Shown here in pieces: positions 26,474 through 34,507 of a stretch of DNA of 43,673 nt (positions are counted from its first letter, which is position 1; the number at the start of each line of letters is the position of its first letter). The translations under genes were made by a program, and so were the position numbers. Below the pieces are notes generated by a model. It saw only the letters and a list, made by a program, of their open reading frames with translations, was not told where the DNA came from and ran no database searches. The stretch is taken from the NCBI GenBank assembly GCA_036340635.1, contig JAYYYF010000001.1:1-43673 (forward strand), read 5' to 3'. This DNA comes from GCA-002728855 sp036340635. Its GTDB lineage: Bacteria > Bacteroidota > Bacteroidia > Flavobacteriales > Flavobacteriaceae.

Positions 26474-27730
26474 CTATTCATTTAATCTATTTGCATCTAA
26501 GTTAAGATGTATAAAGATTAGTATACTAAATGCCAATAGACATGATCCTCCATAACTTATAAAAGGGAGAGGTATTCCAATAGTTGGACTTATTCCTAAA
26601 GACATTCCAATATTTATTAAAAAATGGACAAAAATAAGACTTGCCACTGAATATGAAAAAAATCTTCTAAATTTTTTAGCTTGTTTTTCAGCACTAATTA
26701 TAATTCTAATGATTAAAGCAAGATATATTATAATTAAAAAAGAACTACCTAAAAAACCCCATTCTTCACCGATGGTACTAAAAATATAATCTGTGTGCTG
26801 TTCTGGAACAAAGTTTCCTTTAGTTTGTGTACCTTCAAGGAATCCTTTTCCACTTATGCCTCCTGATCCAATTGCTATTTTAGATTGATTTATATTGTAT
26901 CCTGCACCCCTTGAATCAATTTTTTTCCCAAGTAATATTTCAATTCTATCTCTATGACGTTGTTCAAATAATTCATTATACATATAATCTACTGAAAAGG
27001 AAAATCCAATTGAAACTATTACAAAAATTATAAATGGCCAGATTTTTATTTTTGAATAAAACTTTTTTAAGATGAAAAAAAGTAAAAAAAACAAAAGAAT
27101 AATGATAGCAATAGTTGTCATTGATTCAAAACTTATTGAAATCAGGAATAACAATGAGGCAGAGAAAAATGTGACAAGATAAATATAACTTAATCCTTCA
27201 CGGAATAAAGGAAAAAAGAAAGCAACAAAAATTAGTGCAGATCCAAGGTCTGGTTGAAGTGAAATAAAAAAAATTGGCAAAAATAAAAGGCTAATAATTT
27301 TAATTTGGGAAGAAAATTTTTTAATGTCGGTTTGAATATTACTTAAGTAATTTCCTAAGACAAGTGTAGTTCCTATTTTAGCAAACTCAGACGGCTGAAA
27401 ACTAAATGGTCCAATAGAATACCATGAAGTTGAAAAATTGACGGTCTTTCCTAACAGGAAAAGACCTATTAACAAAATAATACAAAAAAAGTATACCAAA
27501 TTTGAAAAGGGTTCAAGAATTTTAGGATCTACAGCTAAAATTAAAATACCGGAAACTATACTTAAAACGAGGAAAATAGTTTGTTTTCCAATTGGAGTCA
27601 AAAAAAAGTTTCCATAATTAAGATTTTCTTCATATGTTGCTGAATAAAGATTCATCATGCCAAAGCCTACCAGAAAAGTATAGAACAAAACTGCGAACCA
27701 ATCAACACTAAAAAAAATATTTTTATTCAT
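26474..27730 (-). CDS. rodA: Rod-shape SEDS glycosyltransferase RodA
   Basis: 418 residues from the ATG at 27730. A longer frame reaches an ATG at 27775, but that would overlap mrdA by 53 bases; the inner ATG overlaps by only 8 and precedes the first helix directly. About ten transmembrane helices are present. SEDS motifs are seen: SFQPSEFAKIG, SLQPDLGSAL, and the C-terminal GIPLPFISYGGS. RodA polymerises peptidoglycan glycan strands together with PBP2 in the elongasome. It is the last gene of the mreBCD-mrdA-rodA operon. Confidence 0.95.
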   Translation of the reverse strand: MNKNIFFSVDWFAVLFYTFLVGFGMMNLYSATYEENLNYGNFFLTPIGKQTIFLVLSIVSGILILAVDPKILEPFSNLVYFFCIILLIGLFLLGKTVNFSTSWYSIGPFSFQPSEFAKIGTTLVLGNYLSNIQTDIKKFSSQIKIISLLFLPIFFISLQPDLGSALIFVAFFFPLFREGLSYIYLVTFFSASLLFLISISFESMTTIAIIILLFFLLFFILKKFYSKIKIWPFIIFVIVSIGFSFSVDYMYNELFEQRHRDRIEILLGKKIDSRGAGYNINQSKIAIGSGGISGKGFLEGTQTKGNFVPEQHTDYIFSTIGEEWGFLGSSFLIIIYLALIIRIIISAEKQAKKFRRFFSYSVASLIFVHFLINIGMSLGISPTIGIPLPFISYGGSCLLAFSILIFIHLNLDANRLNE

Positions 27731-29585
27731 TAATAGTAAATTCTCTACCGGAGTAAGGTTTTTCATATTCTTCAAGAAGACTTCCTTCTAAAATCCTTTT
27801 CTCCAACCACTTTCTTTCAACCTCTTTATTTAGATATTTTTCAATAATTAAACTAGCAATTGGAGCTGCCCATCTAGCTCCCCAATGACCATTTTCTACA
27901 AACACACAAATTGCTATTTCCGGATTTTTTTTTGGAGCAAATCCTATAAAAATAGAATGATCAGTTAATTGAACTTTTTCGCCTCCAATTTTAGTGAAAT
28001 TTTCTACAGTACCAGTTTTTCCACAAACTTCAATATTTTGAATTTTGGCAATTTTTGCAGTTCCCTTTTCAATAACTTGATGCATTCCTTCGATGACCTT
28101 TTCAAAATGGATTGAATCTATCATGGTATATTTTTTTTCATATATTTTATTCATGTCAATCAAATTATTTGATCTTATAAAGTGTGGAGTTATAAAGTAA
28201 CCTCTATTAGCAATGGCAGCAGTAAAGTTTGCCATTTGTATAGGTGTTGCTAGTATTTCTCCTTGACCTATTGCATTTGATACTATTGTAGATGATTTCC
28301 AACCACCTTTGTTGTACCAGTAATTGTAATAATTTGAATTTGGTATAAACCCTGTTTTCCCTACTGGAAGATCATACCCCAAATAATTTCCTAGACCAAA
28401 ACTTTTAACATATTTATTCCAGTTTTCTAGCCCATCACTAGGAGACCCATTTTTATCTATCACACTCCTATAAGTTTTTGAAAAAAAGGTATTACAAGAT
28501 TTATAGATTGATTTTAACAGATTGTTTTTTGAGCCCTTTTTACAAAAACATTCCATAAACATCCCTCTAGCATAAAAATGTCCTTCATTGCATTCGAAAA
28601 TAGTTTTGTCATTTATTGTACCTTCCTGAAGCGCAACAAGTGCATTAATTGTTTTAAATGGAGAACCTGGGGCATATTGGGCTTGTAGTCCTCTATCAAA
28701 AAGAGGTTTCGAAATGGTATCCATTGAAAGTTTTGAATAATTTTCTGAACGTTTTCTTCCAACTAACAAATTGGGGTCATAACTAGGTGCTGAAATTAGT
28801 GCTAATACTTCACCGCTTTTTGGTTCAATAGCAACTATTCCACCCCATTTTTTTGTCATTAATCTTTCGCCATATTCCTGAATATCAAGATCTATTGTTA
28901 AACTTAAATTATTTGAATTCTTTGAAGCGATATCAAATTTGCCGTTTTCATATGGTCCAATAATTCTATTGAAACGATCTTTTTGATAAAATTTTTTACC
29001 CTTACCCCCCCTCAAATAATTTTCATAATATTCTTCTATACCTTGTCTTCCAATTAAATCACCAGATTCATAATAACTATATTTTTTTAAATCATTTTTA
29101 TTAACCTCACTGATATAGCCTAGAAGATTTGAAGCTATTGGATTAGGGTAATGTCTTATGGATTTTTTTTGCAAATAAAGACCATCATATTTCCATATTT
29201 TTTCTTGAATTATAGCATTAGTTTCTTTTGATATTTGTGATACAATAATTGATGGTAATTTAGATGAAAATTTTTTAGCTTTTTTTAGATTATTTATAAG
29301 TAAAGTCTTATCTATTTTTAAAATATTGGATAATTCAATTGTATCAAAAGAGTAGATATTTTCGGGTATGCCCATTAAGTCATATGATGATTGATTAGAA
29401 ACCAGAACCTTTCCATTTCTGTCAAATATTAAGCCCCTTTCTGGATATATAGTTTCTTCAAATACTGCATTTTTGTCTGAAAGTAATTTATATGAAGAGT
29501 CAATTATTTGAAGATTAACTAATCTTAAAATAAAAATTAAAGAAACTATAGATGCTATAATTGGCAAGAAATATATTCTAATCAT
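27723..29585 (-). CDS. mrdA: Penicillin-binding protein 2
   Basis: 620 residues. One N-terminal membrane helix (about 5-23), a PBP dimerisation domain (YPERGLIFDRNGKVL) and a C-terminal transpeptidase domain are present. The active-site motifs are SPFK (308-311, in APGSPFKTINAL), SCN (363-365) and KTG (523-525). The enzyme cross-links peptidoglycan during rod elongation. It overlaps mreD by 8 bases upstream and rodA by 8 bases downstream, so this is a coupled operon. A Cys-rich insert at about 332-350 (ECNEGHFYARGMFMECFCKK) lies between the SxxK and SxN motifs. Confidence 0.95.
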   Translation of the reverse strand: MIRIYFLPIIASIVSLIFILRLVNLQIIDSSYKLLSDKNAVFEETIYPERGLIFDRNGKVLVSNQSSYDLMGIPENIYSFDTIELSNILKIDKTLLINNLKKAKKFSSKLPSIIVSQISKETNAIIQEKIWKYDGLYLQKKSIRHYPNPIASNLLGYISEVNKNDLKKYSYYESGDLIGRQGIEEYYENYLRGGKGKKFYQKDRFNRIIGPYENGKFDIASKNSNNLSLTIDLDIQEYGERLMTKKWGGIVAIEPKSGEVLALISAPSYDPNLLVGRKRSENYSKLSMDTISKPLFDRGLQAQYAPGSPFKTINALVALQEGTINDKTIFECNEGHFYARGMFMECFCKKGSKNNLLKSIYKSCNTFFSKTYRSVIDKNGSPSDGLENWNKYVKSFGLGNYLGYDLPVGKTGFIPNSNYYNYWYNKGGWKSSTIVSNAIGQGEILATPIQMANFTAAIANRGYFITPHFIRSNNLIDMNKIYEKKYTMIDSIHFEKVIEGMHQVIEKGTAKIAKIQNIEVCGKTGTVENFTKIGGEKVQLTDHSIFIGFAPKKNPEIAICVFVENGHWGARWAAPIASLIIEKYLNKEVERKWLEKRILEGSLLEEYEKPYSGREFTINE

Positions 29586-30087
29586 TTTTTGTTTGGAACA
29601 AAATTAATATTGTCCAAAGCAAAATAATAGAAAACAATGCTGTAAAAAAAGTATTTTTTAAAATTAAAAAAAAGCTTTTCATGTCTAGAAATATTGTTGA
29701 GTATAAAATAAGGTGGTGTACAAAAACCATTACACACAAAAACCCAAACTTATTTGAAACCCTAGTATCATTGGACATTATGTTTTTAGGTAGTTCAGAT
29801 AGTTTTAAACCAAATGAAAATGTTGCAAAATAAGGCCGTAAGAAACCAATTGTTAAACATGCAATTGTATGCGCCCCTGCACTTTGGGATAAAAGATCTA
29901 GAGCAAGGCCTAGTAAGAATCCTAAAAAAATTGTTTCTGACAAGTCATTATTAAAATGGAATGTAATTAAAAAAAGGATATATAAATTTGGATTTATATA
30001 ACCAAATAGATTAACATTATTAAGCAAAAAAACCTGAAGCAATATTAGCAATACAAATTGAAAAGTATATTTAACTGATCTATTCAT
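29578..30087 (-). CDS. mreD: Rod-shape-determining membrane protein MreD
   Basis: 169 residues with about five hydrophobic helices. The segment GFLLGLALDLLSQSAGAHT is typical of Bacteroidota MreD (LGLxLDxxxxSxGxH), where the polar Asp and His sit in the membrane. MreD links MreC to the RodA/PBP2 machinery in the inner membrane. Identification rests mainly on this motif and on position between mreC and mrdA, with 8-base overlaps on both sides. Confidence 0.9.
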   Translation of the reverse strand: MNRSVKYTFQFVLLILLQVFLLNNVNLFGYINPNLYILFLITFHFNNDLSETIFLGFLLGLALDLLSQSAGAHTIACLTIGFLRPYFATFSFGLKLSELPKNIMSNDTRVSNKFGFLCVMVFVHHLILYSTIFLDMKSFFLILKNTFFTALFSIILLWTILILFQTKND

Positions 30088-30886
30088 TGTTTTCTAATAA
30101 TTTAATTTCTTTACTGTTTTCATTTCCAATTATGTAAACATGTCTTTTCTGTGTTAGATTACTAAATAATTTGATGTCAATATCATAGTAATTTTCTGAA
30201 GGTAAAGTTTTGTAATTTGAAACTATTCCAATAGGTATTCCTTCAGGGAAATAGGTTGACATTCCGCCAGTAATTATGGTGTCACCTTTGGAAACAGGAT
30301 TGATAATAGCTATGTCAATTAGTTTCATTTTATCTGGAGTTTCACCATCCCATAATAAAGACCCAAAGGCTAAATTTTTTTTAAATTTTACATTTATTTT
30401 AAGGTCTTTATTTAGGACTGAGATAACACTTGAAAAATTATTCGTTATCTGGTTAATAATTCCAATTACGCCATCATTTGAAATTACTCCCATATCTATT
30501 GAAACACTATCTTTAAGTCCTTTATCTAGAATAAGATAATTTCTTGTATGGATATGACTATTCTTAACAATTTTTGCTCCTATTGTTTTAAAAGGAAAAT
30601 TTAGATTATTGGCTGAATCTAATAATTGACTCTGGTATAAAAGTTTATATTTTTTAAGTTTCTCATTTTCAATCATTAAGATTTGATTCTTCTCTTTTAA
30701 GCTAAAATAATCTAAAGTTTTTTCTTTAAATGAATATAAAGAACTAGAAAGAGTTAAACTTATTTTATTCAGTAATGATTTATGAAAAAAACTTCTTTGG
30801 GTTAGAAAGAATAAAGAAAAAAATAGTAAAGATAAATATATTAAAAAGTTTTTGCGTTTCAGCAGTAAATTTATAATCTGCTGCAT
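30080..30886 (-). CDS. mreC: Rod-shape-determining protein MreC
   Basis: 268 residues. A short cytoplasmic basic start and one membrane helix (about 14-30) are followed by a coiled-coil (about 55-80, KNQILMIENEKLKKYK). The periplasmic beta domain shows MreC features: ARIVKN-like GAKIVKNSHIHTRNYLIL, DKGLKDSVSIDMGVISNDGV, GIINQI and DTIITGGMSTYFPEGIPIG. MreC activates PBP2 and bridges it to MreB through MreD. It starts 6 bases after mreB and overlaps mreD by 8 bases. Confidence 0.94.
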   Translation of the reverse strand: MQQIINLLLKRKNFLIYLSLLFFSLFFLTQRSFFHKSLLNKISLTLSSSLYSFKEKTLDYFSLKEKNQILMIENEKLKKYKLLYQSQLLDSANNLNFPFKTIGAKIVKNSHIHTRNYLILDKGLKDSVSIDMGVISNDGVIGIINQITNNFSSVISVLNKDLKINVKFKKNLAFGSLLWDGETPDKMKLIDIAIINPVSKGDTIITGGMSTYFPEGIPIGIVSNYKTLPSENYYDIDIKLFSNLTQKRHVYIIGNENSKEIKLLENNE

Positions 30887-30892
30887 AGAAAT

Positions 30893-31912
30893 TTATTTTA
30901 TTAGGATTGGTTTATACAAATCAAGATTTTTCAATGTAATCCCTGTTCCTCGAACTACAGCTTGAAGAGGGTCTTCAGCTATGTAGACTGGCAAATCTGT
31001 TTTTCTTGAAAGACGAATATCTAAACCTCTTAATAATGCTCCGCCCCCAGCTAAATATATCCCAGTATTATAAATATCTGCAGCAAGCTCTGGAGGAGTT
31101 TGAGATAAAGCTTCCAATATTGCATCTTCAATTCTTATTATAGATTTGTCTAAGGCTTTTGCTATTTCACTATAACTGGTCATAACTTGTTTAGGTTTTC
31201 CCGTAACCAAATCACGTCCTTGAACAGACATATCCTCTGGAGGGTTTTCAAGATCATCTACAACTGATCCAATTAAAATTTTAATTTTTTCAGCTGTCCT
31301 ATCACCAACAAAAAGATTGTGTTTACTCCGCATATAGTTAACTATATCATTAGTAAAAACATCCCCTGCTATCTTAACAGATTTATTGCAAACGATTCCA
31401 GCGAGAGCAATAACTGCAATTTCTGTTGTACCCCCACCTATATCAACAATCATATTACCTTTTGGCTGCATTATATCTATCCCGATACCAATTGCTGCAG
31501 CCATAGGCTCATGAATTAAATAAATTTCTTTCCCATTTACCCTCTCGGCAGATTCCTTAACTGCTCTCATTTCCACCTCTGTTATTCCTGAGGGAATACA
31601 AATTACCATTTTAAGAGATGGGGTAAAAAACTTTTTTTTAAGTGATGGAATACTCTTGATAAGAGTATTAATCATTTGTTCAGATGCATTAAAATCCGCA
31701 ATAACACCATCCTTTAAGGGTCTAATTGTTTTAACATTTTCATGAGTCTTGCCCTGCATCATATTAGCCTCTTCACCTATGGCAATAATCTTATTAGTTC
31801 TCCTATCTAGTGCTACTATTGATGGACTATCAACTACAATCTTGTCATTGTGAATTATAAGCGTATTTGCCGTTCCGAGATCAATTGCTATCTCTTCAGT
31901 TAAGAAACCCAT
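30893..31912 (-). CDS. mreB: Cell-shape actin homologue MreB
   Basis: 339 residues, the standard length. Actin-fold nucleotide motifs are IDLGTANT (phosphate 1, Asp11), HEPMAAAIG (catalytic Glu135), VDIGGGTTEIAVI (phosphate 2, Asp157) and AGGGALLRGLD (adenosine). It forms membrane-bound filaments that direct elongation machinery. It is first in the mre operon, 41 bases after the purH stop; a promoter candidate sits in that gap. Confidence 0.97.
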   Translation of the reverse strand: MGFLTEEIAIDLGTANTLIIHNDKIVVDSPSIVALDRRTNKIIAIGEEANMMQGKTHENVKTIRPLKDGVIADFNASEQMINTLIKSIPSLKKKFFTPSLKMVICIPSGITEVEMRAVKESAERVNGKEIYLIHEPMAAAIGIGIDIMQPKGNMIVDIGGGTTEIAVIALAGIVCNKSVKIAGDVFTNDIVNYMRSKHNLFVGDRTAEKIKILIGSVVDDLENPPEDMSVQGRDLVTGKPKQVMTSYSEIAKALDKSIIRIEDAILEALSQTPPELAADIYNTGIYLAGGGALLRGLDIRLSRKTDLPVYIAEDPLQAVVRGTGITLKNLDLYKPILIK

Positions 31913-31940
31913 TTAGTACCTTTAAGTTAAATCTTTTTTG

Positions 31941-31948
31941 CAAAGGTA
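31941..31948 (-). promoter_or_regulatory. Candidate -7 element for the mre operon
   Basis: The minus strand reads TACCTTTG (exact TAnnTTTG) followed by CA, 28 bases before the mreB ATG and within the purH-mreB gap. It suggests mreB can be transcribed independently of purH. A -33 TTG is not evident. Confidence 0.45.
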
Positions 31949-31953
31949 TAAAA

Positions 31954-33486
31954 TTAATGTTTGAAATGACGTATTCCCGTGAAGACCATTGATAAATTAT
32001 TTTTATTGCAGTAATCTATTGATAAATTGTCATTTATTGATCCTCCTGGTTGCAATATAGAATTTATCCCTTCCTTTTCCGCTATTTCAACACAATCTGG
32101 GAATGGAAAAAAGGCATCACTTATCAGAACAGCATTTTTTAAGTTGAATTCAAATTTTCTGGATTTTTCAATAGCTTGTTTCAGAGCATCAACTCTTGAA
32201 GTTTGTCCAGTTCCAGATCCTAACAATTGTTTGTTTTTAACTAACACAATTGTATTAGATTTTGTGTGTTTCGAAATTTTTGAACCAAATAAAAGATCTT
32301 CAATTTGATTTTTTGAAGGCTTTAAATTTGTAACATAGGTAAGATTTCCGATTGAATCTGTTAGATTATCTCTAGTTTGTTCAAGGCTTCCATTTAAACA
32401 TGTGCGGAAAATTTTTTCAGGCAGAGAATAGTTTCGCTTTAGAATTATTAGTGCTCTATTTTTCTTTTTTTCTAAAAGTTTTTCTTTTGCTTCGTCAGAA
32501 AAAGAAGGAGCAATTAATATTTCAAAAAAAAGAGAGTTTATTTCATTAGCTGTTTCACTATCAATTTCTGTATTTGATATTAAAATGCCTCCAAATGCAG
32601 ATATGGGATCTCCAGCTAAAGAATCTAAATATGCTTTTTTAGTATTGGATCGAGTTGCAAAGCCACAGGCATTTGTATGTTTAAAAATCCCAAAACTACA
32701 AGTCTGATTATTAAATTCTGACATCAGGTTCACAGCTGCATCTATATCTAGCAAATTATTATAAGACAAATCTTTGCCAGAAATTTTATCAATTATTTTG
32801 TCAATTGGGCCAATAAACTCCCCTTTTTGATGGGGGTTTTCTCCATAACGAAGTTTTAAAGTTTTGTTAAGATTTTTCTTATTAGATTTTTGGTTTTTTT
32901 GAAAATAATTTAAAATAATGGAATCATAATTTGAAGAAGTTTTAAAGGCTTTAATTGAAAACTTTTTCCTGTCATCTATACTAGTTTCAGCATTATTTTC
33001 TTCAAGCATTGATAAAAACTCTGAATAATCCTTTTTACTTGAAACACAAAAAACATCCTTAAAATTTTTAGCAGCAGCTCTGATAAGAGCAATTCCACCA
33101 ATATCAATTTTTTCAATGACCTCCTTTTCGGTAGCTCCAGAAAAAACAGTCTCTTCAAATGGATAAAGATCCACTATAACAAGATCAATTTGAGGAATTC
33201 CTAATTTTTTTATAGTTGATTGATCCGTTGCTTCTTCTTTACGGTTAAGAATACCTCCAAAAATTTTCGGGTGAAGTGTTTTTACCCTACCACCTAATAT
33301 AGAGGGATATTCAGTAATGCTTTCGACTGAAGTGACAGGAAATCCTAAATCTTTTATAAAACTTTCTGTTCCACCAGTTGAATAAAAGGATACACCTAAT
33401 TTGTTCAATTTTTTAAGAACCGGTTCTAGGCCATTTTTATCAAAAACAGATATTAGTGCTGAAGATATTTTTATTCTATCTTTCAT
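31954..33486 (-). CDS. purH: Bifunctional purine biosynthesis protein PurH
   Basis: 510 residues from the ATG at 33486. A longer frame to 33513 exists, but the inner start (MKDRIKISSALISVFDK) matches the family N-terminus and length. The N-terminal IMP cyclohydrolase half has STGGTESFIKDLG and GGRVKTLHPKIFGGIL. The C-terminal AICAR formyltransferase half has the catalytic Lys-His in FKHTNACGFA, and DAFFPFPDC, LQPGGSINDN and the terminal GIRHFKH. It performs the last two steps of IMP synthesis. The start overlaps the upstream GAF gene by 11 bases. Confidence 0.96.
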   Translation of the reverse strand: MKDRIKISSALISVFDKNGLEPVLKKLNKLGVSFYSTGGTESFIKDLGFPVTSVESITEYPSILGGRVKTLHPKIFGGILNRKEEATDQSTIKKLGIPQIDLVIVDLYPFEETVFSGATEKEVIEKIDIGGIALIRAAAKNFKDVFCVSSKKDYSEFLSMLEENNAETSIDDRKKFSIKAFKTSSNYDSIILNYFQKNQKSNKKNLNKTLKLRYGENPHQKGEFIGPIDKIIDKISGKDLSYNNLLDIDAAVNLMSEFNNQTCSFGIFKHTNACGFATRSNTKKAYLDSLAGDPISAFGGILISNTEIDSETANEINSLFFEILIAPSFSDEAKEKLLEKKKNRALIILKRNYSLPEKIFRTCLNGSLEQTRDNLTDSIGNLTYVTNLKPSKNQIEDLLFGSKISKHTKSNTIVLVKNKQLLGSGTGQTSRVDALKQAIEKSRKFEFNLKNAVLISDAFFPFPDCVEIAEKEGINSILQPGGSINDNLSIDYCNKNNLSMVFTGIRHFKH

Positions 33487-33955
33487 TTTCAAGTCTATCA
33501 ATTTCTTTTGCAACCATTCTAGAAATTTTTTCTAAAAATAATACATCCTCTTTTCTAAAAGCATCTAAAGTAAAAGAATCAATGTCTATCTGGCCAATGT
33601 TTATTTCTTTATGAAATATTGGGGCAACTATTTCTGATTTAACATCTATGTTGCAAGAAATGTAATTTTCATATGAATTAACATCTGGGACAATGGAAGT
33701 TTTATTTGAAATAGCCACTTCACCACAAACCCCTTTTCCAAAAGGAATAATTTTGTGATCTGTTGGGGACCCTGCAAAAGCTTTTAATTCAAGGGTTTTG
33801 CTCTTGAATTTTGAAAAGTAAAATCCAACCCAGTCATAATATTTTATTTTTTTTTGAAGTAGGCTGCACAAAATATTCAATTTTTCTTCAAAATTGTTTT
33901 TTGGATTCGACAAAATCAAGACCGAATCATTGATCAAGCCAGCGAATAAACTCAA
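33476..33955 (-). CDS. GAF-domain protein, free methionine-R-sulfoxide reductase-like
   Basis: 159 residues, a single GAF domain. The pattern YYDWVGFYF, PFGKGVCGEVA, IVPDVNSYENYISC and SEIVAPIF matches fRMsr (MsrC), which reduces free methionine-R-sulfoxide. Two of the three conserved cysteines are present with the right 24-residue spacing (Cys77 and Cys101), but the first (E. coli Cys84 position) is His67. Activity is therefore uncertain. The start is a TTG at 33955: the frame upstream hits a stop with no ATG, and no internal ATG lies near the domain start. It is first in the GAF-purH-mre gene order. Confidence 0.8.
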   Translation of the reverse strand: MSLFAGLINDSVLILSNPKNNFEEKLNILCSLLQKKIKYYDWVGFYFSKFKSKTLELKAFAGSPTDHKIIPFGKGVCGEVAISNKTSIVPDVNSYENYISCNIDVKSEIVAPIFHKEINIGQIDIDSFTLDAFRKEDVLFLEKISRMVAKEIDRLENER

Positions 33956-33969
33956 TTTATATTTTTGAA

Positions 33970-33977
33970 CAAAAGTA
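33970..33977 (-). promoter_or_regulatory. Candidate -7 element for the GAF-purH unit
   Basis: The minus strand reads TACTTTTG, an exact TAnnTTTG match, 14 bases before the TTG start. It would give a leader of under 10 bases. It is divergent from the metal-uptake unit promoter. Confidence 0.4.
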
Positions 33978-34028
33978 TCAAAAAAACGTCATCTATATAA
34001 TTTATTTTAATCATATAAAATATTAACT

Positions 34029-34036
34029 TAAATTTG
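34029..34036 (+). promoter_or_regulatory. Candidate -7 element for the metal-uptake unit
   Basis: TAAATTTG, an exact TAnnTTTG match followed by CAG, lies only 7 bases before the ATG at 34044. If used, the transcript would start almost at the start codon. No TTG -33 element is visible. Confidence 0.42.
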
Positions 34037-34043
34037 CAGTATT

Positions 34044-34451
34044 ATGATCAAAAGTTTTTACACACCATTAGTGTGCTTGATTTTTCTAACTTCTAATATT
34101 GGATTTGCTTTTAATGTTCACATATGTGGAGGTTCTGTTTCAGAAATATCTTTTATATGGGATAAAGCTGGATGTGATATGCCTGATCATAAAGAGGATT
34201 CTCACCAAAATTCTTATCAATATAAAGCTGAAGATTGCTGTAGTGATGAAATTATGATGTTTCAAAATAGTGAAACAGAATGGATTTCCTTGAAACAGAC
34301 AAATGACTCTTCAAATAATTTTTCAATTCTTACAAATCAAGAATTTTTTTCCAAAGAGATTTATTTTTCCAAGTTAAATCAGGAAAAGACAAAGCACCCT
34401 CCTAGGGGAAAATTATTTTTACTGTATCGTTCATTTATCTTTTATGGGTGA
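34044..34451 (+). CDS. HYC_CC_PP-like secreted small protein
   Basis: 135 residues with a signal peptide (about 1-22). The motif order HxC-G-G (His26, Cys28, NVHICGG), Cys44, a Cys-Cys pair (65-66, EDCCSDE) and Pro-Pro (119-120, KHPPRG) matches the Bacteroidota HYC_CC_PP family; here the Tyr of HYC is Ile. Several other His residues (HKEDSHQ) are present. The function is not established; Cys/His content and the neighbouring TonB receptor and HMA gene point to metal binding in the periplasm or outer membrane. It is separated from the receptor gene by 56 bases without an obvious terminator, so the unit is probably one operon. Confidence 0.78.
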   Translation: MIKSFYTPLVCLIFLTSNIGFAFNVHICGGSVSEISFIWDKAGCDMPDHKEDSHQNSYQYKAEDCCSDEIMMFQNSETEWISLKQTNDSSNNFSILTNQEFFSKEIYFSKLNQEKTKHPPRGKLFLLYRSFIFYG

Positions 34452-34507
34452 GTTAGAAATTTTTTCACAAAAATTTTAAACTATTAACCCCTAAGATAAT
34501 TTGATAT

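Noticed and set aside
26474..27775. Longer RodA start at 27775
   Set aside because: It would overlap mrdA by 53 bases and add residues before the first helix; the ATG at 27730 gives an 8-base overlap like the other junctions of the operon.
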